DNA of 64,000 bases from Tetraselmis striata (Eukaryota > Chlorophyta > Chlorodendrophyceae > Chlorodendrales > Chlorodendraceae): assembly GCA_006384855.1 (NCBI GenBank), contig VCJN01000544.1, positions 186,001 through 250,000 of the forward strand, written 5' to 3'. The position numbers were made by a program, and so were the translations under genes. Below the pieces are notes generated by a model. The model did no database searches. It was not told where the DNA came from and saw only the letters and a list, made by a program, of their open reading frames with translations. Below, one piece after another: positions 21,802-34,200 of this stretch. Every line of letters starts with the position of its first letter. Within the stretch, counting starts at the first letter, position 1.

Positions 21802-24800
21802 TCAGCCGCCCATGCCCTCGCGGGGCGGCTCCATCTTGGCCAGCCGCTCCTCCCGCGCCCGGAGGTAGCACTTCCAGCAGTACGCCGTTGCGGCCGTGGC
21901 GGCGCAAAAGCCCGCGGCAAAGACTGCGTCCTGCCACACCGGCCCGCGGTGCGTCTGTAGCGCGGCACAGCGGGGCGCCCCGCCGCCCGGCAGCCATCAG
22001 ATTGGGAGCGCCGTATGCTACTGCCCTGACGTGCGTCCCAGTCGCAGCGCCACAGAGGGCGACTTCGGAGCAAGGGGGGTGGTGGTGCGCGCTATTTTCA
22101 AAATGGCGTCGGATGTCGGGCAGTGAGACGACGGGTGTGTGGCCATCCAGTCACCCGTTCTCGCCTGGGTGGTCTATGCAGTGTCATTGTCCATATGCTA
22201 CCCACTACTCGTTATGGGTGGGGTGCGTCATCGCGGCGAGGTGTCCATGCTTGGTTAAACCACACTCAGGCCTGAACCACACCAAAACAGCAGCTGCCCC
22301 TCCCAGGTTGTGCGTAGGTATCGAAGGTTGAAGTACCGCCAACCGCCGTGTGACGGTGCCACAACAGACAGAGCCATGTTGTGAATCCAGTGTCGACCCC
22401 CCCCCCCCCCCCCTTATAAAATTGAAACATCACTGGTGCGGATGGATACCGATCTTCTGGGGATGACTTCACAAGTGCACACGACCATCGACGCCGCTGT
22501 TATGTTTGGATGGAGTGATCATCAGAGGGGGGCGTCGCGGTGGCATGACAAGGTGATGGTGATGGTGCGGTGAAGGGGTTGATGATGACGGCGTTGATGG
22601 TGATGATACGAAATACCCCTGACACATGGCGCAGTGGAACAGGGGGGGGGGGGGGGGGGGGGTCCTGACCTGCCAGAAGCGGCCCAGGATGCGGGTGGTT
22701 CGCTTCTGCTTCGCTGCCGTCGCCTTGTCAAACTGCGCGCTGTACTGCTCCTGCAGCAGGGGAGGGCGGGGGGGGGGGGGGGGGGGGGGGCGGAAGGGTT
22801 CCAGGGACTCGCGGTCAACACACATCCGGCACCCCTGGATTCGGCTCAGTTTTCAGCTTCAAGTGGCATTGTCCCTTTCCCTCGACAACAACTCTCCTAC
22901 GAACATCCAGAACATGAACGCCCAATCAACGGCGAATCCCGTGTGGGGTGCCGGCGTCATCCGCATGCCACAGTCCGTCCCGAGCGGTTTTTGGTCTCAA
23001 TATCGATTGCATCGGTCACGGCACCCGCTGGACCGCGATCACAGATGTCGACGGGGCAGCGAAAACGCCTGTCCTAGAGGATGTGTGGGACCGGCGGATG
23101 GCCCTTTCTCGCAGGTTTGCCGCTGGGGGGCATGGCGCCGGTCAACAGCCGCCAGTCTATGCAAAGCGCCGGGAGGCACGCGGCCGCACCACCGCGGCGT
23201 CCGTGACCCCCGCCTGTCGGCGACCACCGACCGGCGGCGGCGATCTCTCGCACGGCGGGAGCGCTGAGCTCGCGGTTGGATGGGCGCGTGCTGGATGCAG
23301 GACCGCCGGCCGGGCGCGGTGCAGGGACAACCAATCCCCCAAGGCCGACCACACGGTTCCCACTTTTGCACCCATGCTCTGCTGTGCGTGTAACTCTGGC
23401 GTGTGTGGGACAGCCGGAGGCTCACGGTCACACTGAGAGATGTTATCGTTTCCGAGCCCGGCGGCACCCGGAAACATGCACACCCCGTGCTAACGCCAGT
23501 CGCGGCGTGCAGCGCAGCGCCAATGCGCCCTGTGCTGTCCAGTGGACCGCTCTGTGGCGGTGTGTACTCGCGGCCTCCAGAGTAAGCCCCTTAAGGGCCT
23601 TTTCCCAGGCGCGGCGGGGTACGGCGCGGTGTGGGAGCTGACTGGCTGGGAGGGGGAGGCCCCGGGGCGGGGGAGGGGGGGGGGGCGAGTGGCTAGGGGG
23701 AGTGGAGGAGGGGGGGGGGGGGGGGGGCACCTTGCGCAGTTTTGCGTCGCGCTTCTCCCACTCCCAGCTCGCCGCCTGCTGCTGCCGCCACCGCTCCTGC
23801 GCCTCGCGCTGCCGGGCGTCGCTCTCCGTGCCCGACCACTCCTGGCTGTGGAGAGGGGGAGCGGGGGACATGCGGCAGCGGGTCACCGTGGCCGCCCCGT
23901 CATGCTGTAGCCAGCCCCACCCGCTTGCCCCCCATCGCCCCGCTGCGTCGCCCCTCGCGCCCCCACACAGTGACGCTCAGCAGTATATGCAGAGGCCCCG
24001 TCCCCTGAGAGCGGTACTCACTTGGCGGCCGCCTCCTGCCAGTACTTGACATGGTACTTGAGGTACTCGTCCATGGTCATGCCGGCCGCGCGCGTGGCGC
24101 CACCGGCCGCGCGTTGCTCCAGGCTGGCCAGCGAGTCATACTGCGCGCGCTTGAAGGGGTCCTGCAGAGTCTGGCGGCGGGAGGGGGGCGTGGGCGGAAG
24201 GGGCGGGGGCAAAGGGGATAGAGGGTGGGGGAACAGGATTGAGTCAGTCGGGGGATGCGACGCGATGAATGACCGCCCGTCCCCAGGCATCGGCGCGCTG
24301 CCAACACGCGTCGTGTGCCGCCCGCATCGCCGGTCCCATACGCTGTGAGTAGCCCGGCGATTTGCACTGCGGGCTGTGGGCCTTCAAGCTCCCAAGCCCC
24401 GGCAATACACTAGGGTGTGGGATGCTGCGCTACGGGGCTGTCCGGGAGGGTGTGCTGCAGGCGCCCCCCGCCGGCTATGCCCCCCTCCCCGCTTCCCCCC
24501 TCTTCCATGCTGCACAGCGGACGGGGCGGCCGCGCACCTCGTGAGCCTCTGTCAGCGCCTTGAACCTGGCCTCGCCCACCGTGCCGCCTGCAGGGTTGCT
24601 GCGGATGAGGTGTGTTTGTTTGTGTGTGTGGGGGGGGGGGGGGTGGGGGGGGGGGGGGGGGGGGGGGGGGTGGTTTCGGCAGCGCGGGGAATTCCGCCAG
24701 TCAGAAACCATACAGGTAGGTCGTGTTCAGTCATGTTCAGATAGACGTCGTCGGCATCGTCACTCGATTTGCAACGCACTACTCACATGCCAGGTGGGGC

Positions 24801-25051
24801 TGTGTTCGCGCCCTGGTTTGGGCACCTGTAGTCCTGATAGCAACCGAATGGCGAGAGACCGCAACTCCGGCGGTCGGGCGGGCGGAGGGAGGGGGGGGGG
24901 GGGGTGGGGAGGTGGAAGTGCGGCTCCGGGTGTTTGGGGCTGCTCACATGTCAGGGTGGCACTCCTTCGCCCTGGCTCGGAACGCCGCCTTGATTTCGGC
25001 GGCCGTCGCGGTTTTCTCGACGCCGAGCAGGCCGTAGTAGCAGGCCGCCAT
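21802..25051 (-). CDS. J-domain (DnaJ-like) protein with C-terminal membrane segment
   Basis: An Hsp70 co-chaperone. Six exons on the minus strand: 24948-25051, 24538-24598, 24022-24170, 23731-23845, 22670-22750, 21802-21954. All phases match (2, 0, 2, 0, 0) and the total is 220 residues. Residues 4-70 form the J domain: CYYGLLGVEKTAT, then helix II, the diagnostic HPD at 32-34 (split from the next residue by intron 1), and a FKALTEAHE...RAQYDSL helix III/IV. A charged, helix-forming middle (about 100-165) follows. The last exon encodes a hydrophobic segment (AVFAAGFCAATAATAY, about 179-195) and a basic tail. J domain first and membrane helix last resembles DNAJC30-type mitochondrial proteins, but location is not shown. 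C/G homopolymers sit beside four of the five introns' splice sites. Confidence 0.92.
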
Positions 25052-26852
25052 GTTGGCGCTGGGTGCGCCAACAGCGCCGCCTGAGGCTGCGACTCAGGTC
25101 CTCGCTGGGGGCGATCGTGAAGCAGGGGGCGGTGGAGCAAGGGCAGGAGGGGCGCCGGGCGTGCCGCCGAGCAAGGCCCCACTTGACTCGCGACGCACCG
25201 TGGACGCGAGACTGGGAAAAACGCGACGGGGAAACGGGCGGAGCGTTGCCGGAAGGGCACGCGCACGGGGTATAAGAGACGTCGGGGCTTGGAGGGATGG
25301 CGCGGGGGGGGGGGGGGGGGGGGGGGGGGGCGTTCAGCGTCGCCGGACAGTAGCGCAGTTACTAATGACTAGGTGAGTGGCGGTGGTGGTAGCGAATAGT
25401 AACTGGCGCCCTGCAGCGACTGTTCGGGTAGCCGTTCGCGCTCCTTTTAGTTGCGAGCTGTGACGGTGAATAGAGGTGGAGCCAGGCCTCCGGCACTGGA
25501 GGCGGAGTCTGTCGCTAATCTTTCTGTAAACAATTGCGACCGCCCCCGCCCTCCCGATGCTACCGCCTGAAGCAGAGGCTTGAAGTGGCGGCACGAGAAC
25601 GAAAAGGCCTGCCGCCGCCAGCGCAGCTACCAGGTACCTGTACAGTACTGCCGCGGTGCAGCCCGCCGGGGCTGATTATTCCTCATCATCACTGTAGTCG
25701 AATATATAAATAACCGCTGTCCTACTAATCCTAAATAACCGCTGTCCTACATAAATAAATTATGTCGATTTCGCCGATCTCGCAGCTCCTGTGGTGACGA
25801 GAGTGCCAGCGAAATGATGTTATTATTTTTGGATGGGCGGCACGGCCGCGCGCGTCGAGTGCTCTCCGTTTTATTGCAGAATTGCATTAATAATTTTACT
25901 AATTATTCCGCGCCTACGGTACCGACAGCTACTGCGACAGCTGAGCCAGCTGAAGAAGCCTTGCCCTCCACCGGGCAGCAACCGCAAGAGCGACTGAAAG
26001 AGAAGATCAAGTGACACCAGGTCAGGGTGTAGTGTGCTGCGGGGGTCGTAGGAACTTCGGCTATCCCACTGCAAATAGTTACTGGGCCTGAAAGATCCGG
26101 CTCAGATCCGGCTTTTTGAAGCGCTTGTCGACGAGACTCCCGTCTCGCCATTACCCGCTCAGGCACCCATCAATCAATCAAAGGACTTATACTGGTAGCC
26201 GTGATCATCACAGTCGTCGCACGTTTGGGTTGCAGACTCGAAGTAGCAATAATTTGGGACTTGATAGATTCTGTATTTTAATGTAGTAGGACAAAGCAGA
26301 GTCACGGGTGATATGAGGCTTCGGGAATTTTTAGATGCGCCCTCGATGCGATGGTGCTGATGTGGGCAGACAACCGCCGGAAGAGACACGACCAGCGGTG
26401 CTGGCTAGAGAATTACCTGCAGTTGCGTTTCCAATTACAAGTGGTGTGCATAAATATTGTTACGTCGATACGTTATTCAGCTTAATTCAGCCGGGTTGAT
26501 GAAGTAGAATGTAGTAAAGTAACCCTAAAATGAACGCACGGAACTTTTGGGATTCACTGCTGCTACGTAGGTACTTACGCTAGCTTCAGGGGAGTTCCCC
26601 TCCACTAAACAATCCAACTTACGTACTGTTAAGTACGCGAACTTTGAAGTGAAGTTTTGCATAAAAACGCAGCGTAAGCTCCAGGTACATATGCCATGGA
26701 AAAATACATGGATATAATAAACTGCGTTCAGTCCACGTGTGTTTGCCACTCGAGTCCACTTCACCCGCCCAGGTAAGTGCCAACTACAGTTACGTTAACA
26801 TGAACTAAAGTTAGCAAAAGTAAGTTGTGTTGGCTCCAAATGGACTTAACGC
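25052..26852. other. Intergenic; G27 run
   Basis: No gene was recognised. It contains a 27-G run (25304-25330) and a partly duplicated 19-bp word, TAAATAACCGCTGTCCTAC, at about 25708-25753. The part nearest 25052 is presumably the promoter of the J-domain gene. Confidence 0.45.
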
Positions 26853-26857
26853 ACAAC

Positions 26858-27912
26858 TGTCACAGCGTACAACGTTTCAGCGTACGCATGCGCGCGTACA
26901 GGGACTTGCTTACTTGGCATACCGGCGAATACTCGTCGCCTGTCATACGGGTATCAATTTTAGTACTTGCAGTACTGCGTTGTATGTGTATGCCTGATGT
27001 CCAAGCGAGCAGTCACCCATGGCGCAACGACCAACTGTCTGTCGCTCAGCTCTCACACCTAGAACCACCGACAGACCTAGGGCCCGTACCAACGGCTAAC
27101 TGCCGCCAACCACGGCGCCCGTGCAGACCAATAGCGCGTGGGAAGGCCTAGGGGCTTAGTCGGCTCGCGCGCCCGCGGGATGCTTTAGCATCCTGTCGGC
27201 GCGCTGCCCGCCCACTCTTTGGCTTTCCAAACGTCTCATCCCACCCATCTTGTAACCACGCTACTACACCACAAACACCTCGACTCTGTGCACATCACAC
27301 CTGCACGTGCCTCGTCTATTGCTGTCCATCAAGGGCAGTACAACCTGCTGTCGAGCTGCGAGTGATATCGCGCAGCAAGCAACGGTGGTGAGTCGCGGTT
27401 ACACCTGTGTTGTTTGCGTCGTGACGCCCGTCTTGCTTTTACCTCCTGTGAACCCGTCGTACCGACTGCCTGGACTTGTCGACCGACCGACCGACCGACC
27501 GATTAGCGTACCGAACGTGCCTGATCAGCACTGGCTTGCTTGTTGCCATATGCGAGCAGTCGGTACTGCGCGTCGTCGTCGTCGAGTCGTGTCGTGATAC
27601 CGTACGCGTACGCATATGCGCGCGTGCGGGCACTCGTAGTCCATTCGCGAGAGGCATGTCGTGCGGCACAGGGTGAGGAGTGCTTGACGTATTTCGCGTC
27701 GATCGACCACACACACACACACCTCTGTCACGCCGAGTAACCAAGCAACTCGCACGCGTGTGTAGTGCCGGCCAATAGGGCCGATGGCACTGTGAGACGT
27801 ACTTCTACTGGAGTCATAGGAACCGAGGCCAAGAGTCAGCAAGTCTTAGACAGAGACTTAGAGGCCAGGACACGTACATAAGACCACATGCCTAAGAGTC
27901 TGTTAGGCGATC
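26858..27912 (+). repeat. 5' LTR of the Ty3-like element
   Basis: 1055 bp matching 37292-38346. It contains a GACC microrepeat (about 27477-27502) and an AC microsatellite (about 27708-27722). The word at 27212-27233 is the reverse complement of the primer-binding region. The 61-bp segment expected at one edge of a full LTR is absent from this copy. Confidence 0.95.
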
Positions 27913-27933
27913 GTTTGGAAAGCCAAAGAGTGG
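27912..27933 (+). other. Primer-binding region complementary to the element's own LTR
   Basis: These 22 bases, beginning at the last shared LTR base, are the exact reverse complement of 27212-27233 (and of 37646-37667 in the 3' LTR). No resemblance to a tRNA 3' end was recognised. A primer made from the element's own transcript, as in Tf1/sushi elements, is the suggested explanation. Confidence 0.65.
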
Positions 27934-28298
27934 CTGTTCCTAAGTGGTCTTAGTCCTGAACGCCCACATCCTAATACCCCCACTTAGACGCTGACCTCGA
28001 GGTTGTTCAGGGGACGCCCTCACCTCCTGCAGTCAGCCACGTCTTCACAAGTGGAGGGAGCAAGTCATCACAGTGCAACGTTCATCGGCGCCGATCTTCT
28101 GCGCTATTGTTGGCAAGGCACTGTGCAAGGCGCGCGTAGGAGGCATCGCCTACACCTACAACGCGTGCAACGAGAGAGAGGAGCCGCGTGTGGTGGTTAC
28201 CTCAGCCTGGAGCGCGTTTGTCGGCAACCGCTTCATCAACCTGTTCAGTCCAGACTTCTGCGCGCCAATTGGGGGGGGGCGGTCACTGAGCAAGGCGC
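27934..28298 (+). other. Leader between primer-binding region and gag-pol
   Basis: A 365-bp untranslated leader. It contains a short frame at 28073-28414 (113 codons, overlapping the start of gag-pol) that could act as an upstream ORF; it has no recognisable domain. Confidence 0.5.
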
Positions 28299-31200
28299 AT
28301 GTCAGAGGGAGAGAGCCCGCGCCAACTCAGACGACGCTTCACGAGGAGTACCGGAGCACCTGTGGCAACACCCTTATTGGAGCCGGAGCGCGTCTTGCGT
28401 CAAGCGCTCCGTGACGCCATGGCGCAGCGCGGTGGAGACCCCAGCGCCGTAGGATCTGGAACACCATCAAGACGACGACCACCTGGAAGTCAGCACTACA
28501 CGCCCAATCAGATCATGGGTGACCTGAGTGCAGCGGAGGAGCGCATCTACGAGGAGCGAGAAGACGCGCGGACAATCGCCGGTGGTCTACGCAAGGAGAC
28601 AACACCACGCCATGAGCGCTTCGACGGCGCTACCTCAATATGGACGGAGTGGTTCAGTTCATTCAACGCCAACGTGTTGGTGCCATACGCGCTTAACAAG
28701 GCGCCACCAAGATCAGCCCCGAGGGCTGACGGAGCTGGTTCATCGGAGGGCGAGAGCACCGGACCAGAGTGGGTGTTCAGCCCAGCAGACTCCCTTCAGC
28801 TTCTTCAAGAGTATGTCGAGATCAACGCCGTCACCATGCCCATCATCGGTCAATGGCAGAAGGACACTCTACGCTATCAACAACGAACTCTCCGCTTCGA
28901 CCCTGCATCCGGACGCATTAGAGTGCCATCGCGCGAGGATGCGGACGCCTTTCACGAGTTCCGCTATCGACGCTACGTGGAGCTCTTTGAGACCAAGTTC
29001 AATGAGGCGCCGAAGATGCGCACTAGGTACGACGCCTACACCCGTGAGGGCTTCCGCGAGACCCCTGCCAGCTTGGCGATGACTCTTCGCGAGCTCAAGG
29101 CGCATCTACCAGACCTCACGTGGGACAAGGTCAACCAGAAAGCGTTCGACGTCATGACCTCTGTGTGGCGCTCTATTCCGGCGCTCAAGCAGTCCCTCGA
29201 CGCTGGCTTCCACCAGCTCAAGGACATTGCTGTTCTACGTCAGTCTCATGAGGACCGCTTGGACGAGCTAGCTGCGGAGGTGGAGCGCTATGAGGACATC
29301 GTGAGGAAGGATGAGATTAGAATGGCGGAGGCCTTGACGGCTGCCCAACACTTCGCAGAACTGACTAGAGCATCGGCGCCGGCAGCTGGTGGAGGACGGC
29401 AGCACGGCACCAGCACTCCAGAACCGGTCATCACATGGACCATGGTCAACGGACGTCGTGTGCGAGCGCAGCTTGTCGTCGTGAAGGACACCCACCAGAT
29501 CCGCCCGTTGTGCGAGGCATGCACAAAGGCGCGTGGCCGTGACATCTTTCACGGAGCCAACTACCGAGAGTGTGCCAACAAGTTCGGCTCAACCATGTAT
29601 GTCAACGACGCCGCTGGTGGCCGTGGCGGCCGTGGAGGCGGCCGAGGCGCAGGCCGAGGTGGCCGTGGTGGTCATGGCGGTGGACGCGGCGATGGAGGCG
29701 CACCCGGAGGCGGACGAGGACCGTGCTGGAACGCTGGGTGCGACGGCGCTCATAACTTTACTGAGTGCGACAAGCCAATCACTGACCCTACGCTCATCGC
29801 ACGACTGAAGCACAACCAGCGGGAGCGAGAGCGCCGTCTTGCCTATGGACAGCAACGCGGATGGGCTATGGACGTGGAGACCGGACTGTCCAAGCTCGAG
29901 ATGGACTTGGCGAGGAAAGCCGGACACATGCTCACTGGGCGACACGACGCCCATGTTGACGGAGCGGCGACATCATCAACAATGGCAGACCTGGAGGCCA
30001 TGTTCTCTCGCATCCTCGAGAAGTCTCAAGCTGCCCATGGTGCTACGGGTGCCATGCGCTTGGCCGTGGAGGTGCCAGACCCCTTTCTGGATTGCGTTGA
30101 CACCGACGATCACGGCACTTTGCTACATGGAGCGTCGTGTGTGGAGCTGCCCGTGCGTGAGCTGCGTGAAGTCTTCTTTGGAGCTCCAGGTCGTGCGCAA
30201 CCTGTGAGAGCTGACTGGACGCCGGAGTCGACTGTGCCAAGACCGCGTGGACGCCCGGCAGTGCTGCCTCCAGGATCGGCGCGGAACCCTGAACTTCGCA
30301 TGCGCCAACCCGGATGGGACGCCCAACGCGAGCAACTCACCAAGCAGCGGCCCCAAGGCTTTGAGCCGGCAGTCGAGCAGGAGGCTCCTGCGTCCTACGA
30401 GGGCCGCCGTGCAGGAGGAGCAATCACCTCGGACATGTTGGACATCCGCAATCAGCAGCTCCTGCAGCACCTGCGCACAGCGCTACAGCACGCCAAGTTC
30501 CCTGGTCTACCCGTTGCTGTAGTATCGGACATGACACCCGAGCATGCTGCAAGGTGGTTGGAGGCACGCAACACTGCACTGCGTGGAGGACTTGACACTC
30601 GTGACCACATGGCCGTGGCATGGGAGACGGTGCTTCAGCAAGCCGTCCGACGCTTCGAGGCGACAGCGCGGCTCACCTGGGTTGACTACACGCACCTCGA
30701 CTTGACGCGCGTCTTTGCCGCAGCCGTGCAGAGCGTCTATGGTCTGTCTCTCCCACGCGTCAGTGTCCCGCCACTGTCCTTGCCATCAGCGGAGCCCCAA
30801 GCCAACATTCATCCAGTGGACGTGGTGCAACATGGCGTCAAGCCTCTGGAGTCTCGGCGCCAACTGTCAGCGACATCTTCGGAACTTCAACAGTTGCGAG
30901 AGGTGCAGCGCAGCGCATACCCTGACTACCCGGAGTATGACCGCCACAGTGCTTTCTACGTGGACTGCAAGTTGACCGTCATCGTCATTGGCGGCGTGCG
31001 CATCCTTATGGCCTTGTTAGACACCGGCTGTGACTACAGCGGTGTGCACCGGCGCGTGGTGGATCGCATGAAGCCGGGCGAGGCGGACGCCACGCTGCAG
31101 TCCATGTCCATGCAAGGCATTGGCGGCAAGATGGATATGCAACGCCTTGTGGGGCGCATCTCCTACGTGATCAACCCGGACACTGATTGGGAGCGCAAGT

Positions 31201-34200
31201 TTGAGTGGCCATCGTTCGCCATTCTCGAAGGCGATCATCTTCCAGATGTCATCTTGTGCACATCCGTCATGGCACACCTTGGCATGGTCATCGATGTGGG
31301 GGGGCATACTGCCTCATACCGCCCAGATCCCCACGATCTCAGCCGCCACGTCGATGTGCCGCTGAAGCATCACAACATGCCCAAGCTCCAAGTCCCGCGC
31401 AGACTGCCGCACGCAACGCTGGCCGTGTTGGCATCGGACGGCCCATCTCCCGGACTGCCGTCAGGAGTTGGGGGGGGGGAAGAGCCCGATGCCGCAGCCA
31501 ACCTGACCTCTTCATTCTCCTTCAACAGCCGGATCGAGCTGCAACCGGACAACGTGGGCGCCGACGCTGCAGTGCAGCTGGAGCAGCAGGACGACGACGC
31601 TGAGCTACCGGAGCTTGTAGCCGACTCAGATGGCGAGGAGGACTTTGTGCCCTGTTGGGTAGAGGAAGTGCCCGACCATGTTGCCAACGTCATTGCGTCA
31701 TGCTTCACCCTGCGCGCCAGTCCCATGGACGCCGACTCTGATAGCGATGAGGAGCTGCCGGACCTGATGGAGGACTCCAGCGATGATGACGATGGCTATG
31801 TGGAGCTCACCATCATGACACAGATGGAGCCGGAGGTCGAAACAACGCTTGATAGCGAACCACTGGCCGCGGGCGCGTGTTACGCCCTGCGCGCGGAGGG
31901 CCCCGGCGTCGACAATCTGCAGGAGCATGACTGCCCATCAGACGATGAGGAGCTGGAGGATGGCACTGCAATGCCATTGAAGGAACATGAGGACGAGATA
32001 CCGGGCTGGAGGGAGCTCCGGAGGCAGCGTCAAGCTGCCGGACGGCTGCACTTGAGCGGCCACACACTGGAGCGTTTGGCGCTCGTGCGCGCCGTGCCGC
32101 ATTCGACGCCGGAGCTGACCTACATCATCGACCTCGACCGGACCGGAGGCAAGGAGGGACGCGCCAAGCAAGGGCTCTTCTTGTTCGCTGGCATGCTGTC
32201 AGTGTTGTTCACCAACCTCGTCGACGGGTACCACTATGAGCTGATACAGATCGTGGATCGTATGCTCCGGAGCGTGGCTCATCGGCAGCGCCTGCTGCGA
32301 CAGCTTGAGTGGATGCATCAGCGGTGGCCCGTGCAACTTCCTCGCAAGGCGTTCGAGAAGTGCTTCGCTCTTAGCGACGAGTTGGAGCATGACGTGGAGC
32401 ACATCACAGCACCAGCCATCCTGAGGCACCTGCCGGAGCTGGACGAGCTACGCGCTGAGCCGCCCGGTCAGGACGTGTCATCGATGGGCACTCAGCATGG
32501 ACTACGTGGTGCGCGTACTGGAGTGATAGTCCCGTTGGCAGAGGCGATGAGCGAGCTCAACTGCATGTTGGCCAAGGCACGAGGCGTCAAGGAGTACTGG
32601 GCTGCTCCCGCGCAGTATGGATACGTTATCGAGAACGTGATACCGGCTGCGCCGAGCCGGCGCAGCCCTGAGGTGCAGGAGTTCATCGACTTCATGGCCC
32701 GTGTCTTTGGCGAGCCCAACGCGCATCATGCCCACAAATGCGGAGACGCCTCTCTTCGCTCTGCTTTGTGGTGGACCAACACCTTCACTCAGCACTACTA
32801 CCAGGCTGTGCAACACGAGTTTGAGCGGCCGCCGCGCGAGACCTACGCGCAGATTGTGGAGCGTTGCAGCGGTGGGCTGCTTCGCGCTCAAGTGGCAACG
32901 CCCACACGCCCAGGCACAATGCTGGGGGGGCTCAACGTTGCCGGTAGGCGCATGATTTATGCGCCCAAGTCAGTCAGCACGCACAACACGCGGACGCAGC
33001 GCCTCCGACCTGGGGGGGCGCCCGGCTCAGGAATGGTGGAGGTTGTCGGCATTGACCCGCCGCAATACCGTCCGTCATCAGCCGTCATGCGTGAGGCGTG
33101 CCTTCTCGACAGAGGCTATGCTGGCTTCTACACCCGGCAGGAGCTAGGCTTTTCTGAGGAGGAGATGGTGATTGCCATCGGAAATGTTTGTGCGCCGACA
33201 TCGGTGTCGGTCATGAACCGGTGTGCTGTCGCCTATGCGCATGAGCGCAGACATCAACATATGCTGCAAGCTGTTTGTGCAGCAACGATTGAGAAGGACG
33301 CCCCTGCCGGCGCAGCAGTTGAAGATCATTTGGTCAACACGCAAGAGCTGCGCGCCGCACAGCACGAGCTCCGCCGCTCAACGGCTGCCGCCGTGGAGGC
33401 AGAGATGGAGCATGCCATCAACATGGCTACCCTCAAGCAAGGTACTAGAGTGAAACCTCCTGACAACCCACGCACAGCAGCGCGAGTGACCAAGGCGGGG
33501 CGCCGTTGGCTGGAGGAGCAGCGCCAAGCGACTCGAGCGACGGAGCGGGAGGTCGCCAAGGCTCGGCGCCGTGTGTTGGCAGCTGACCACGCAGCCCGAG
33601 TTGTTGCCGGCGATCACAAGGCTGCCAAACCAAGACCCCGTCGTGGTAGAGCTGCTACCGGACGCAAGACTGTCAGCGCGGCGTTGACACTTCTGATGTG
33701 GCTAGCCCTTTTGGGCCCCGCGTGCTTCGTCGCCGCTGGCGTCGGTTCGCGTGCTGGCGCTGGACTGATGGCAGATGTCTTTGGTGGAGCGCAAGAGCGT
33801 CCTGCGTGGGCCACTTCACATGTGGACGGTGTTGACCACAAAGCTGCAGCGGACGGATGGAGTCGACGCAGCCAGGCAGCTCTCGTGAAGTGCTATGCCG
33901 CATACGCCAACGAGAAGCATCTCGGTAAGGAATCCCCAACGGTGAAGGTAACGAGCAAGCTCATCAACCCCAAGGACTCCAAGCAGCCTCATCACTGGGC
34001 GATATCGGCAGATTGGAAGGACAAGGAGGGCTTCGCAGCACTTATGGACTCAGACCCGGGTTGGTACGCGTGGGGTCTGGACGACTTGCGCGCCGTTGAC
34101 GCCGAGCCCTATGACTTCCAGCTGGTCGACTACAACCCAGTCTTCAAGCGCCAGTATCACCTTGCCCATCGAGAGCAAGAGTGGGCTAACGATTGGGTCA

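Noticed and set aside
20942-21997. 351-codon minus-strand open frame
   Set aside because: Composition is Ala/Gly/Pro/Arg from GC-rich DNA, and it overlaps in another frame the last exon of the J-domain gene, which has splice and phase support.
22880-23480. Possible plus-strand gene inside a J-domain intron
   Set aside because: Several frames are open but none has a motif or consistent splice sites.
27700-27722. CRISPR-like or structured repeat
   Set aside because: It is a plain AC microsatellite within the LTR, repeated because the LTR is repeated.
28073-28414. Separate small gene in the Ty3 leader
   Set aside because: Overlaps the gag start, has no domain, and is more simply a chance or upstream ORF.
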